Assembly (NCBI RefSeq): GCF_937616625.2
Contig: NC_065572.1
Span: 37,847,653-37,911,652, forward strand
Origin: Mercurialis annua
Lineage: Eukaryota; Streptophyta; Magnoliopsida; Malpighiales; Euphorbiaceae
Direction: 5' to 3'
Length of the DNA: 64,000 nucleotides
The stretch's first letter is position 1. Each line of letters starts with the position of its first letter. A program made the position numbers and the translations under genes. Positions 22,960-37,600 of the stretch are shown one piece after another. Under the pieces are notes generated by a model. The model ran no database searches, was not told the DNA's origin, and was given only the letters and a program-made list of their open reading frames with translations.

Positions 22960-22992
22960 GTTAAAAATATGGGGTGTTACATTCTCCCCAAC
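22960..22992 (-). other. Second, internal polypurine tract plus LTR-start-like motif
   Basis: The minus strand reads GTTGGGGAGAA (22982-22992) and then TGTAACACCCCATATTTTTA (22962-22981). This closely resembles the start of the LTR at 58088, but lies about 330 bp inside the element from its own polypurine tract. Element 3 has a matching site at 53855-53885. Confidence 0.72.
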
Positions 22993-25900
22993 TTAAAGAA
23001 ATACGAAAACTGATTTGAAAATTCAAATGGTCGCTACACGTATACGCAAAAAATTTCTAATTCCAATAATTAGGTGCTCTAACTATTACTCGTTCAGCGC
23101 AACGTGAATAAACAACAATTATTCAACTGAGAGTCACAACTACTCTATACCGGAGTGGCCTCCAAAACCAGCTCGAAACTCATCTACTATAATGACCTCG
23201 ATATCAAATACAAGATCAAGCCCTTAGCTCAACTATAGTCCTATAATTCTAAACTTTTATCGCCTCAACAGGAAAACCGAAACACAGACTGATAAATTCT
23301 TGCATTTCACAATTTTTACTTACTTCCACTTATATCATCTCAGCATCAAAGTAATCGATAACACAACCCAATAAACATCAGATAATATTTCGGTTATAAA
23401 CAAACACTACAAGGAATCATCCCAATCAACGTTTTATACAAACTCGATAATACCATAAACTTGTGAATCATAAAACACAAAGATGCATACCGTTTTTCCC
23501 AAGAAAACGTGAACTTAACTGATAAAAATAGAATCTCCAGATTAGTAATAAACAATCTCAATTACAATGATTCCTCCAATCATTTAGAAACAAATCGCCC
23601 CAACTAAACTGAACATTGACTGAATCTAACAAAAAAAAAATTCTCTCTCACACCAAGGGTTCAACCATGATCAGAAAGATATACAAACATTACAATAATA
23701 CCATCAATCAACAAAATCGACTAACCAACCTTGGTTGTCGAAACCTATTAACCACGAACCTCGATTCTCAAATCACTTAACTCATATATCCAAACCAAAC
23801 TTAAATTCACAAAACTTATTGTTCAATCAATGACTATAACCTCGTATACAACGAGAGATCACTACAACCAGTATACTACGACCGAATTGTTAGTTATGCT
23901 CAAAACCAACCCCTGGGGGTATAAAATCTTTTAATACAAAATATTTTATGTCCCAAAATTTTTTCACTCCTATTTAAAAGACTTTACGTCTTACACCTCC
24001 TTTTGTATTTAATATCGAAATGCCCTTACCAATGAAAACCATCGGTTCTGCAAACTCTTGAAAATTTTCAAAATATCCACATTTGGAATCCGAAATTTTC
24101 CATTACTTTTAAATACGTTTGCAAATTTATGAAACAGTTCAACTGAAAAAATTTATGTTCTCTTTAAATCAACTTGCTAAAACACTTATTAAATATTTTA
24201 TACTTTTCTCGTAAAGGTCAAATTATGGCAAAATCCTTCGTATTCAAAATACACATCAATGTTTCAAAACGTTAAAATTTAAATGGTATCTAAATTTTTT
24301 GCTCTTAAACAAAACACAATTGCAGAAATCGCTCAAGAGAAAACATTTATCAATCCCTTTTGAATCAATTCGGAAAAAATTTCCTCAGAAAGGTAAAATT
24401 AGCAATGTAAATCTCTTGTTTATGAAAATAACTTTATATCAGTACACTAAAATACTTGGACAATTTCAAATCTGAAAAGATAAAGTTTCTTTTAAAAATG
24501 TAGTGTATACGCACACATGAGCATTATCAATATCCTTAATCCATTAATCCTTAAATCACTAATAGGAAATTATCACAAAAACTTTCTAATATGAATCTAA
24601 CCATACGCCGCACTTGGCACAACTATATCTCGAGCGTAACCTCAAATTCAATTTCACGTTCCATGAAACACGCGATTCTAACAATTAAGACTAATCTATT
24701 ACAACGTAATCGCCCAATATTTACCACCATCATCACAGAGTATTTGTCTAGCTACCTTTCGGTAACAGTTTCAAATCATTTGAAATCCGACAACTTTATA
24801 AATACATTTATCACAATGTGACTCGCGAGCTCGTTTCAAAACATCTTTCTCAAATCACTTTATTGAAAAATCCATTTTATATAATTGTGCGCCAGGGTGA
24901 TGACATTTCTCATCCCAAAGAGTTGCATCCAACCCTAATCATTTCTATGCACGTGATGCATGTACTATTATGCATGTATCAATTATTGATTTATCTTTAT
25001 TTAGTGAACATACTCAATGCTTAATGCAATCCTATTCGTGACATTTAAAATGCATGTTCATGATATGTCTGGGCACAAATTATGTGTTAAAAATATTTCA
25101 GATATTTTAACAAATAAACCTTTGAAATCCATTTCTCAATAAAACATTTGCTAGCCTTTGCACTCTGTGAGATGTGCACTCAATAACCTCAAAATACTTC
25201 TCAAACCCCATACTTGCAATCTATCATCATTCAATGCTATATAACAACTAAACCTAATAACTTCTCTAAAAATTTATCATATGAAGTATCAAACTAACCT
25301 CAACCCAAACAGAAACTTATTCCCAAAGAAATAACACATCAATACGTTCCTACAAAACTTACCGCCAGCTCCCGCATCGCATCATCAGACTTGATGGAAA
25401 TACCAGTGTATTAATACACCGATTGATCTTCTCGGTTCAGAGTTTCCAATATCCGTTCTAGGATAATCAGAAATCATCAACCAATCCAAGGGAATATTTC
25501 CCTCATCTTCCTCAATATCGAAACCCAAAGATTTCGATCCATAACAACAATATAGAATTCTCAGCTTATCCCCAGTTGATACTATATCAAAACAGGCTTT
25601 GAACAAAAGTTCGACTCACAATCAAACCAAAAATCAGGTATCTACCATAACCGCATGAAATAAATCATCCCACGTGCTACTTCGCACGAATAGGTGAAAC
25701 AAAACATTTAACTTAGTCCATCAGGTAAGCGAATCATACAGCGCAAATTAAAACAAAAAATATTACGATTTTTACAATCCATAAATCACGTAAGCATTGG
25801 CATTGAACAAAATTAACCCAAATATACTTTGAGACAAAATCAAGACATGCTAAAACAAGCTTGAATTTTATATAACAAAATCAACTTGTAATTCTATTAT

Positions 25901-26989
25901 CTTTTAAGAGTACGTTTCGAAATTCATTATGAAATTTAAAGTGATTCACAAAATTTCCAAAATTTTAGTTGAGCCCACGGTTAAACAAAATCGGTTTCCG
26001 GAAAAATAACTTCCTATTGATCCATTTCTTAAAAGAATATACTCAAGTATTTCAATCTATGAAACCATCAAGTTTGTCGAGTCGTTACAACTACCAAGCT
26101 CAACTCCTAAAATTGGGTGACCCAAGTCGAACCCAAAACAACCGTTTATAAAACGTATTCAAAATATTTCAAAATATGGAAAAATATTTTAATAAAATTT
26201 CCATCCGTTCAAATTTGGGAGCTCAACTTAAACCAACCGCTAAACAGCAATTTAAAACTCAAGTGAGAAATCTTTGATTTCAAACAGCGATTCCGTAAAT
26301 CCCAAAGATTCAATAAAAATTCTCTTTAATAGCAATTTAACCAAAAATCAAAATTTTAAAGAATTAAACTCAAATTTTTCTTTAGTTCTGTGTCAAAACA
26401 AATCGAATAAAAATAATTTTCTTAATGAAAATCCTTAAAGCAACGTGTGGTAAAACCATGTGTGACTACAAAACATGTTTTAAAGTTTTACTCGAAATTT
26501 CTTTACTAGAATACAAGGTTAACGCCTAAATGTATCCTCACAGGTGCTAGCGTATATAGCACCCAACAATTCCGGCCAGAGCCAAATGTACTACCATATA
26601 ATCCATCGTAATTAAATCATTAGTGGCATAAATCCAAAGTTTATCAAACAACATCATATCCAAGTATGAGTTTTAGAAAAATTTACCAACCTAAGATTTC
26701 CCGAGAAATCGAAAGCAATTATAATCACCCAAGTGAAATAACCTCAACATGATAAAACGTAGCAAGTAACATCCAAGTGAAATTAATTGTCAATCATAGC
26801 ATCAACACAAAATAAAGACTGACAGACATCACCTATAAGATGTAGGCTGAAAGTTTGAAAACAAAAGATGACGTTTAAACGACAAGACACGAATCCTAAT
26901 TCCGCAGTAGTTCCTTTGACAAGACATAAACTTATCATGCCAAAACATACAAACACTTAACATGCATAAGGCCTTGGTTTGAAACCAAA

Positions 26990-27001
26990 CATCTGATACC
27001 A
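26990..27001 (-). other. Primer-binding site of element 2 (initiator-Met tRNA type)
   Basis: The minus strand reads TGGTATCAGATG four bases after the end of the LTR. The plant initiator-Met primer site is TGGTATCAGAGC, so it has changed near its 3' end. The flanking TTTGGTTTCAAACCAAGGCC is shared with 49820-49840. Confidence 0.85.
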
Positions 27002-27005
27002 AGTT

Positions 27006-28650
27006 TGTCATGACCCATTTTCATGAATCACGACCGGCGCTAAGGTTTGGGTATGGTTGTACCAAAACCCGTAGCTAACCTTGGGGATAACCAACAAATA
27101 TATAAACCTGCAAGAAAACCAATGCTTGGGGCAACCAAGACTTCAGCCTAGTTCTAACAGTTCATAATATACAAGATTTATTATAAAGTGATCAGCCAAC
27201 TCTGAGTCATAAACATGGCAGAAGTACATATTAACCCAAGTTAATAAAAGAACGCCAAAACATCAATAATCCATTGACTATGTTTATAATAATTATTAGA
27301 CATATAAGACTTCTAATTACTACTGCGGTCTAAGAAAAAAAATCAGTTTAATAAACTTTATTAAATAAAGTAAAACCTCCGGGGAAATAAAGAATCGGAG
27401 AGCAGCTGACTTGCTCATATCATAACTCTGGAAAAATTGGGAAAACAACGGGGTCATATGTACTGAGATGAGTTCATATTACTATTTACATTTATCAAGT
27501 GGAAAACCTTAAAATCCTATTAAAACATTTAATAACAACATTACGTATAATAGTTGGAACCCTAATCCACAATACTAAATATAACCATAATCTGATAGGT
27601 CTGGTCGTGAGAGTTGAGCTACTGCGAGTTACCACCAACCACTCTTAATTCATATCCAGAGTCCCGAGAACTGAGCTACACTGGGTTACTCTACTGGTCC
27701 CGAGAGCTATGCTCACACCGAGTTACCAACACATATCACATACCTTATCTAGATCAATACCGGTGCGCACGCAGTCCTAATGATGCCCAATAGGTAGCAT
27801 GTTCGAACTAAAATAATAATTTACTTAATAAAGAGGTAAATAGTAAGTACAAACTCACTGCTTGCTAATCCACGCGATAACCTGGCAAGGAATCTAATCC
27901 TGGTTCGTCTCCGAAGCACGAACGGTCGACGAGTCTATACAATATAAATAATTATTAAAACAAACCCTAACTCTAAAGAGTACTAGACACCACATAGGGT
28001 TAGCACAATTAATAAGTCAAGGTATAGCCACATAGAGTAAACACAATACTCAAATAAGTTATAATGTCCAAAAATAATACAAGTCTATTGAATTCCCGCT
28101 TTAAAATCCATTTTAAAAAATATTATTTAATTAATTATTAAATAATAGATCGAATAAATTTCCAAAAAGTGGATTAGCCGAGTTACCAATAACTACCAAG
28201 CTAACCTCACATGTCGGGCAACCCAAGTCTAACCCGACCCAAATATTTTATACAAAATTATAAACCATAGTTTATAATTCAAAAATAATACATATTGATA
28301 AAATAATAATTAAATATTAAAACGAAACTCAATTGCTTAGAACACAAGTAACCAATGACAAAATTAATTATTTAACTAAAATAAATTAAAAATAATAATT
28401 TAAGAGCTAAATTGTAATTTAGCCAATTTGACAAGTTATACCAAAATTCTCAAAATAATAATTACCCGAGTAATTATCTGATAAAAAATTAAAATATAAT
28501 ATTGTTTCCCGATTATAATAGTCAAAATAATTAAATTATAATCGAATCAAAATTATTTTTCATTTATAACAAAATATTAACAAATAGCAATTTTAGAAAT
28601 CAAAACGATAATTGAAAGTTCGGTTTCAAATCGGCATTTAATAATAAACC
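27006..28650 (-). repeat. 5' LTR of element 2, start-truncated
   Basis: On the minus strand it ends with CATGAAAATGGGTCATGACA at 27006, next to the primer site. It is homologous to 19634-21400. The start of the LTR (U3) is missing: satellite begins at about 28651. Relative to its partner it has lost about 60 bp near 27810, and the CACGTG palindrome has become CACGCG (27871-27876). The triple repeat at 27602-27724 is degenerate. Confidence 0.88.
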
Positions 28651-31600
28651 GTTATAAAACAAAACGAAGCGTTTCACCTTTTTAGCGATTTAAGCCATAC
28701 ATTTACAAACGTTACGAAACAAATCGAAACGTTTCAACTTTTTAGCGATTTAAGCCAAACGTTTACAAACGTTACGAAACAAATCCAAACATTTTACCTT
28801 TTTAGCGATTTAAGCCAAACGTTTATAAATGTTCTGAAACAAAACCTAACTTTTCACCTTTTTAGCGATTTAAGACAAACGTTTACAAATGCTACGAAAC
28901 AAAACCAAACGTTTAAAACGTTACGAAACAAATCCAAACGTTTACAAATGCTATAAAACAACACCAAATGTTTCCCCATTTTTGCGATTTAAGCCAAACG
29001 TTTATAAATGTTACGAAACAAAACCAAACGTGTGTAAACGTTACGAAACAAATCCAAACGTTTCACCTTTTAGTGATTTAAGCCAAACGATTACAAACGT
29101 TACGAAAAATCCGAACATTTCACATTTTTAGTGATTAAGCCAAACGTTTAGAAATGTTACGAAACAAATCCAAACGTTTAAAACGTTACGAAACAAATCC
29201 AACCTTTTCACCTTTTTAGCAATTTAAGATGAACGTTTACAAAGGTTACAAAAAAAAAACCAAACGTTTCACCTTTTTAGCGATTTAAGCCAAAAGTTTA
29301 CAAACGTTACGAAACAAATCCAAACATTTCACCTTTTTAGCGATTTACGCCAAACGTTTACAAACGTTAGAAAACAAATCCAAGCGTTTCAACTTTTTAG
29401 CAATTTAAGCCAAACGTTTACAATGGTTACGAAACAAATCCAAGCGTTTCACCTTTTTAGCAATTTAAACCAAACGTTTAAAACGTTACGAAACAAATCC
29501 AAATGTTTCACATTTTTAAAAATTAAATCCAAACGTTTACAAACGTTACGAAACAAATTTAAACGTTTTACCTTTTTAGCGATTTAAGCCAAACTTTTAC
29601 AAACTTTACCAAATAAATACAAACGTTTCACCTTTTTAGCGATTTAAGCCGAACGTTTTCAAACGTTACGAAACAAAACCAAACGTTTCCCCTTTTTTGC
29701 GATTTAAGCCAAACGTTTTCAAACGTTACGGAACAAATCCAAACTTTTCACCTTTTTAGCGATTTAAGCCAAACATTTACAAATGTTATGAAATAAATCC
29801 AAACGTTTCCCCTTTTTAGCGATTTAAGCCAAACGTTTACAAACGTTACAAAACAAATCCATTCGTTTTAACTATTTAGCGATTTAAGCCAAACATTTAC
29901 AAAGGTTACGAAACAAATCCAAATGTGTCACCTTTTTAGCGATTCAGGCCAAACGTTTACAAATGTTCCAAAACAAATTCAAGTGTTTCACCTTTTTAGT
30001 AATTTAAGCTAAACGTTTACAAAAGTGACGAAAGAAATCCTAGCATTTCAGCTTTTTAGCAATTTAAGCCAAACGTTTACAAAAGTCACGAAACAAATCC
30101 AAGCGTTTCACCTTTTTAGCGATTTAAGCCGAACGTTTACAAATGTTACGAAACAAAACCAAGCGTTTCACCTTTTTAGCGATTTAAGCCGAACTTTTAC
30201 AAACGTTACGAAACAAATCCAAACTTTTCACATTTTTAGCAATTTAAGCCAAACATTTACAAACGTTACGAAACAAATCCAAGCATTTCACATTTTTGGC
30301 AATTTAAGCCAAACGTTTAAAAACATTACGAAACAAATCCAAGCGTTTCAACTTTTTAGCAATTTAAGCCAAACGTTTACAAACGTTACGAAACAAATCC
30401 AAGCGTTTTACCTTTTTAGCAATTTAAACCAAACATTTACAAACGTTACGAAACAAATCTAAACGTTTCACCTTTTTAGCGATATATGCCAAACGTTTAC
30501 AAACATTACAAATCAAATCCAAACGTTTTACCTTTAGCAATTTAAGTTGAACGTTTACAAACATTACGAAACAAAACCAAACGTTTCACCTTTTTTGCGA
30601 TTTAAGCGAAATATTTTTCTAATGTTACGTAAAAAATCCTTACGTTTCTCTGTTTTAGCGATTTAAACCAAATGTTTACAAAATTTATGCAAAAAATCCA
30701 AACGTTTCACCTTTTTAGCAATTTAAGCCAAACGCTACGAAACAAATCCAAACGTTTCACATTTTTCGCAATTTAACGCAAACGGTTACAAAGGTTACAA
30801 AAAGAAATCCAAACGTGTCACCTTTTTAGCAATTTAAGAAAAACGTTTACAAACGTTACGAAACAAATCCAAACATTTCACCTTTTTAGCGATTTAAGCC
30901 AAACGTTTACAACGTTACGAAACAAATACAAACGTTTAACATTTTTAGCGATTTAAGCCGAACGTTTACAAACGTTACGAAACAAAACCAAAAGTTTAGA
31001 ACGTTACTAAACAAATCCAAACATTTCACCTTTTTAGGAATTTAAGCCAAACATTTACAAACGTTATAAAACAAATCCAAGCGTTTCACATTTTTAGCAA
31101 TTTAAGCCAAATGGTTACAAACGCTACGAAATTTCAAACGTTTCACCTTTTTAGCGATTTATCCCAAATGTTTACAAACGTTATGAAACAAATCCAAACA
31201 TTTCACCTTTTTAGCGATTTAAGCAAAACGTTTACAAACGTTAAGAAAATAATCCAAACGTTTTTCCTTTTTAGCAATTTAAGCCAAACGTTTACAAACG
31301 TTACGAAATAAATCCAACCGTTTGACCTTTTCAGCGATTTAAGCCAAACATTTACAAACGTTACAAAAACAAAACCAAACGTTACGAAACAAATCCAAAC
31401 GTTTCACATTATTAGCCGATTTAAGCCAAACCCTTACATACGTTACGAAACAAAACCAAGCGTTTCACCTTTTTTTAGCATTTTAAGCCAAATGTTTACA
31501 AACGTTACGAAACAAATCCAAGAGTTTCACCTTTTTAGCAATTTAAGCCAAACGTTCCGAAATAAATTCAAGAATTTCACCTTTTTAGTAATTTAAGCCA

Positions 31601-34600
31601 AACGTTTACAAACTTTACGAAACAAATCCAAGTGTTTCACCTTTTTAGCAATTTAAGCCAAGCGTTTACAAACGTTATGAAACAAATCCAAACGTTTCAC
31701 CTTTTTAGCGATTTAAACCGAACGTTTACAAACGTTTCGAAACAAAATCAAACGTTTCACCTTTTTAGCAATTTAAACTGAATGTTTACAAACGTTACGA
31801 AACAAATCCAAACGTTTCCCCATTTTAGCGATTTATGCCAAACATTATGAAACAAATCCAAACATTTCACCTTTTTACCGATCTACGCGAAACGTTTACA
31901 AAGGTTATGAAACAAATCCAAATATTTCACCTTTTTAGCAATTAAAGCTAAACGTTAACAAATGTTATGAAAAAAATCGAAGCCTTTCACCTTTTTAGCA
32001 ATTGAAGCCAAATGTTTACAAACGTTATGAAACAAATCCAAGCGTTTCACCTTTTTAGCAATTTAAGCCAAATGTTTACAAATGTTAGGAAACAAATCCA
32101 AATGTTTCACCTATTTAGCGATTTATGCAAAACGTTTACAAACGTTACGAAACAAATTCAAGTGTTTCACCTTTTTTGCGATTTATGCCAAATGTTTACA
32201 AACGATACGAAACAAATCCAAACGTTTCACCTTTTTAGCGATTTATGCCAAACGTTTACAAACGTTGCAAAACAAATCTAAACTTTTCCCTTTTTTACCG
32301 ATTTAAGCCAAACATTTACAAATATTACGAAACAAATCCAAACGTTTAACCTTTTTAGTGATTTAAGCCAAACGTTTACAAAATGTTACGCAACAAATCC
32401 AAACGTTTTGCCTTTTTAGCAATTTAAGCCAAACGTTCGCCTTTTTAGAAATTTAAGCCAAACGTTTACAAACGTTACGAAACAAATCCAAACGTTTCAC
32501 CTTTTCAGCGATTAAGCCAAACGTTTACAAACTCTACAAAACAAAACCAAAGGTTTAAAACGATACGAAACAAATCCAAATGTTTCACATTTTTAGCGAT
32601 TTAAGCCAAACCTTTAGGAACGTTACGAAACAATACTAAGCGTTTCACCTTTTTAGCAATTCAAGACAAACGTTTACAAATGATACGAAACAAATCTAAG
32701 CATTTCACCTTTTGAGCAATTTAAGCCAAACGTTTACAAACGTTCTGAAACAAATTCAAACGTTTCCCCATTTTAGCTATTTACGACAAACGTTTAATAC
32801 GTTACGAAACAAATCCAATCATTTCCCTTTTTTAGCGATTTATGCTAAACGTTTATAAACGTTACAAAACAAATACAAACGTTTCACCTTTTTAGCGATT
32901 TATGCAAACATTTACAAACGTTACGAAACAAATACAAATGTTTTACCGTCTTAGCGATATAAGCCAAACGTTTACAAACATTACGAAACAAATCCAAGTG
33001 TTTCACCTTTTTAGAAATTTAAACCAAACGATTAAAACGTTACAAAACAAATACAAGCGTCCAACATTTTCAACAATTTAAGCCAAACGTTTACAAACGT
33101 TACAAAACAAATCCAAACGTTTCACCCTTTTTGCGATTTAAGCAGAACGTTTACAAACGTTACGAAACAAAACCAAACTTTTTACCTTTTTTGCCACTTA
33201 AGCCAAAGGTTTTCAAACGTTTCGGAACAAATCCAAACGTTTCACCATTTTCGCGATTTAATCCAAACATTAATAAAGGTTACGAAACAAATCCAATCGT
33301 GTCACCTTTTAGCAATTTAGGCAAAACCATTACAAGCGTTACGAAATAAATCCAAACGTTTCACCTTTTTATCTATTTAAGCCGAACGTTAACAAAGGTT
33401 ATGAAACAAAACCAAACGTTTCACGTTTTTAACGATTTAAGCCAAACGTTTACAAAGGTTACGAAACAAATCCAAATGTGTCACCTTTTTAGCAATTTAA
33501 GCCAAAAGTTTACAAACGTTACGAAACAAATCCAAATGTTTCACCTTTTTAGCAATTTAAGCCATACGTTTGCAAACATTTCACATTTTTAGCGATTTAA
33601 GCCGAACATTTACAAACGTTACGAAACAAAACAAAACGTTTAAAACGTTACGAAAAAAATCCAAACGTTTCACCTTTTCGATAATTGAAGCTAAACGTTT
33701 ACAAACTATAAGAAACAAATCAAAGCGTTTCACCATTTTAGCAATTTAAGCCAAACGTTTACAAACTTTACGAAATTTCAAACGTTTCCCCTTTTTAGCG
33801 GTTTATGCCAAACGTTTACAAACGTTACGAAACAAATCCAAACATTTCACCTTTTTAGCTATCTAAGCCAAACGTTTATAAATGTTACGAAACAAATCCA
33901 AACATTTCGCCTTTTTTGCAATCTAAGCCAAACGTTTACAAACGTTACGAAACGAATCCAAATGTTTCGCCTTTTGAGCAATTTAAGCCAAACGTTTACA
34001 AACGTTATGACACAAGACCAAACGTTTAAAACATTACGAAACAAATTCAAATGTTTACCATTTTTAGCGATTTAAGCCAAACCCTTACCAATGTAACGAA
34101 ACAAAACAAAATGTTTCACTTTTTTAGCAATTTAAGCCAAATGTTTACAATAGTTACGAACCAAATCCAAGTGTTTCACCTTTTTAGCAATTTAAGCCAA
34201 ACGTTCCGAAACAAATTCAAGCGTTTAGCCTTTTTCGGAATTTAAGCCAAATGTTTACAAACGTTACAAAAAAATCAAAGCGTTTCACCTTTTTAGCAAT
34301 TTAAGCCAAACATTTACAAACGTTACGAAACAAATCCAAACGTTTCACCTTTTTAGCGATATAAGCCGAACGTTTACAAACGTTACGAAACAAAAGCAAA
34401 CGTTTCACCTTTTTAGCAATTTAGGCGAACGTTTACAAATGTTACGAAACAAATCCAAATGTTTCCCCATTTTAGCGATTTAAGCAAAATGTTTAAAACA
34501 TTACGAAACAAATCCAAATATTTTACCTTTTTGGCGATTTATGCCAAACGTTTACACACGTTACGAAACAAATCCAAACGTTTCACCTTTTTAGCAATTT

Positions 34601-37600
34601 ATGCCAAAGGTTTACAAACGTTACGAAACGAATCTAAACGTTTCACCTTTTTAGCAATTTATGCCAAACGTTTACAAACGTTACGAAGCAAATCCAAACG
34701 TTTCACCTTTTTAGCGATTTAAGCCAAACGTTTACAAACGTTACAAAACAAATCCAAACATTTCATCTTTTTAGTGATTTAAGCCAAACGTTTACAAAGG
34801 TTAGGAAACAAATCCAAATATTTCACCATTTTAGCAATTCAAGCCAAACATTTACAAACGTTAAGAAACTAATCCAAACGTCTCACCTTTTTAGCAATAT
34901 AAGCCACATGTTTACTAACGTTACGAAACAAATTCAAACTATCGCCTTTTTAGAAATTTAAGCCAAACGTTTACAAACGTTAAGAAACAAATCTAAACGT
35001 TTCACCTTTTTAGCGATTTAAGTCAAACGTTTACAAACTCTACGAAACCAAACCAAACGTTTGAAGCGTTATGAAACAAATCCAAACGTTTTACATTTTT
35101 AGCAATTTTAGCCAAACCTTTACGAACATTACGAAACAAAACCAAGCCTTGCAATTTAAGACAAACCTTTACAAATGTTACGAAACAAATCCAAGCGTTT
35201 CACCTTTTGAGCAATTTAAGCCAAACATTTACAAACGTTCCGAAACAAATCCCAACGTTTCCCCATTTTAGGGATTTAAGACAAACATTTAAAATGTTAC
35301 GAAACAAATCCAAACATTTCCCCTTTTTAGCGATTTATGCCAAACTTTTATAAACGTTACAAAATAAATACAAACGTTTCACCTTTTTAACGATTTATGC
35401 CAAACATTTACAAACGTTACGAAACAAATACAAACGTTTCACCGTTGTAGCGATTTAAGCCAAACGTTTACTAATGTTACGAAAAAAAATCCAAGCATTT
35501 CACCTTTTTAGCAATTTAAACCAAACTTTTAAAACGTTACGAAACATATCCAAGCGTCCAACATTTTCACCAATTTAATCCAAACGTTTACAAACGTTAC
35601 GAAACAAATCCAAACGTTTCACCTTTTTAGCGATTTACGCCAAACGTTTACAAACATTACAAAACAAATCCAAACGTTTCACCTTTTTAGCGATTTCAGC
35701 AGAACGTTTACAAACGTTACGATACAAAACCAAACGTTTAACCTTTTTTTGCTACTTAAGCCAAACGTTTCACCTTTTTAGCGATTTAAGACAAACGTTT
35801 ACGAATCAAATCCCAACATTTCACCTTTTTAGCAATTTAAGCCAAACATTTACAAACTTTACGAAACAAATAAAAAAGTTTCACCTTTTTAGCGATTTAT
35901 GCCAAGGGCTTACAAACTTTACAAAACAAATCCAAATATTTCACCTTTTTACCGACTTAAGCCAAACATTTACAAACGTTACGAAACAGATCCAAACGTT
36001 TCCCTTTTTAGCGATTTAAGCCAAACGTTTATAAAGGTTACGAAACAAATCCAAACGTGTCACCTTTTTAACAATTTAGGCAAAACTTATACAAACGTTA
36101 CGAAACAAATCCAAACGTTTCACCTTTTTAGCAATTTAAGTCGAACGATTACAAAGGTTATGAAACAAAACTAAATGTTTCATATTTTTAGCGATTTAAG
36201 CCAAACGTTTACAAAGGTTACGAAACAAATCCAAATGTGTTACCTTTTTAGCAATTTAAGCCAAACGTTTACAAACGTTACGAAACAAATCCAAACGTGT
36301 CACCTTTCTAGCAATTTAAGCCATACATTTATAAACGTTACGAAACAAATACAAACGTTTCACATTTTTAGCGATTTAAGCCGAACGTGTACAAACGTTA
36401 CGAAACAAAACTAAAAGTTTAAAACGTTGCGAAATAAATCCAAAAGTTTCCCCTTTTTAGCAATTTAAGCCAAACATTTACAAACAATAAGAAACAAATC
36501 AAAGCGTTTCACCTTTTTAGCAATTTAAGCCAAATGTTTACAAACGTTACGAAATTTCAAACGTTTCACCTTTTTAGCTATTTAAACCAAACGTTTACAA
36601 AACTAATCCAAACATTTCACCTTTTTAGCCATTTAAGCATAACGTTTACAAACGTTGTGAAACAAATCCAAACATTTCATCTTTTTTGCAATCTAAGCCA
36701 TACGTTTATAAACGTTACGAAACAAATCCAAATTTTTCGCCTTTTTAGCGATTTAAGCGAAACATTTACAAACGTTACGAAACAAATTCTAACGTTTAAC
36801 ATTTTAAACGATTTAAGCCAAACCCTTACCAATGTTACGAAATAAAACCAAGCGTTTCCCTTTTTTTTAGCAATTTAAGCCAAATGTTTACATACGTTAC
36901 GAAACAAATCCAAGCGTTTCACCTTTTTACAAACGTTCCCAAAAAAAAATTCAAGCGTTTAAGCTTTTTAGGAATTTAAGCCAAATGTTTACAAACGTAA
37001 CAACACAAATCCAAGAGTTTCACATTTTTTGCAATTTAAGCCAAACGTTTACAAACGTTACGAAATAAATCCAAACGTTTCACCTTTTTAGCGATATAAG
37101 CCGAACGTTTACAAACGTTACGAAATAAAATCAAACGTTTCACTTTTTTAGCAATTTAAGTCGAACGTTAACAAACGTTACAAAACAAATCCAAACATTT
37201 CCCCATTTTAGCGATTTAAGCAAAACATAAAACGTTACGAAACAAATCCAAATATTTCACCTTTTTAGCGATTTATGCCAAACGTTTACACACATTACGA
37301 AACAAATCTAAATGTTTCACCTTTTTAGCGATTTATGCCAAAGGTTTACAAACGTTACGAAACAAATCCAAATGTTTCACCTTTTTAGCGATTTAGGCCA
37401 AACGTTTACAAACGTTACGAAACAAATCCAAACGTTTCACCTTTTTAGCAATTTAAGCCAAACATTTATAAACGTTACGAAACAAATCCAAACTTTTCAC
37501 CTTTTTAGTGATTTAAGCCGAATGTTTACAAAGGTTAGGAAACAAATCCAAATGTTTCACCATTTTAGCAATTAAAGACAAACGTTAAAAAACGTTTCGA

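Larger units (their letters stand above)
22645..27005 (-). mobile_element. Interior of non-autonomous LTR element 2 (no protein genes)
   Basis: This 4.36-kb stretch lies between the polypurine tract at 22645 and the primer site at 26990-27001. I see no gag, protease, reverse transcriptase or integrase motifs in any frame, and open frames are all under about 80 codons. Blocks are shared with the interiors at 49802-54757 and 60920-64000, for example 24720-24990 with 63155-63390 and 25375-25395 with 51541 and 62750. That makes it a family trait rather than random decay. The size, long LTRs and empty interior fit a LARD, which would need proteins from a related element. Confidence 0.82.

Noticed and set aside
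25385..25606. A 73-codon minus-strand frame in the element 2 interior
   Set aside because: The homologous stretches in elements 3 and 4 do not keep an open frame, so sequence conservation here is not protein-level.
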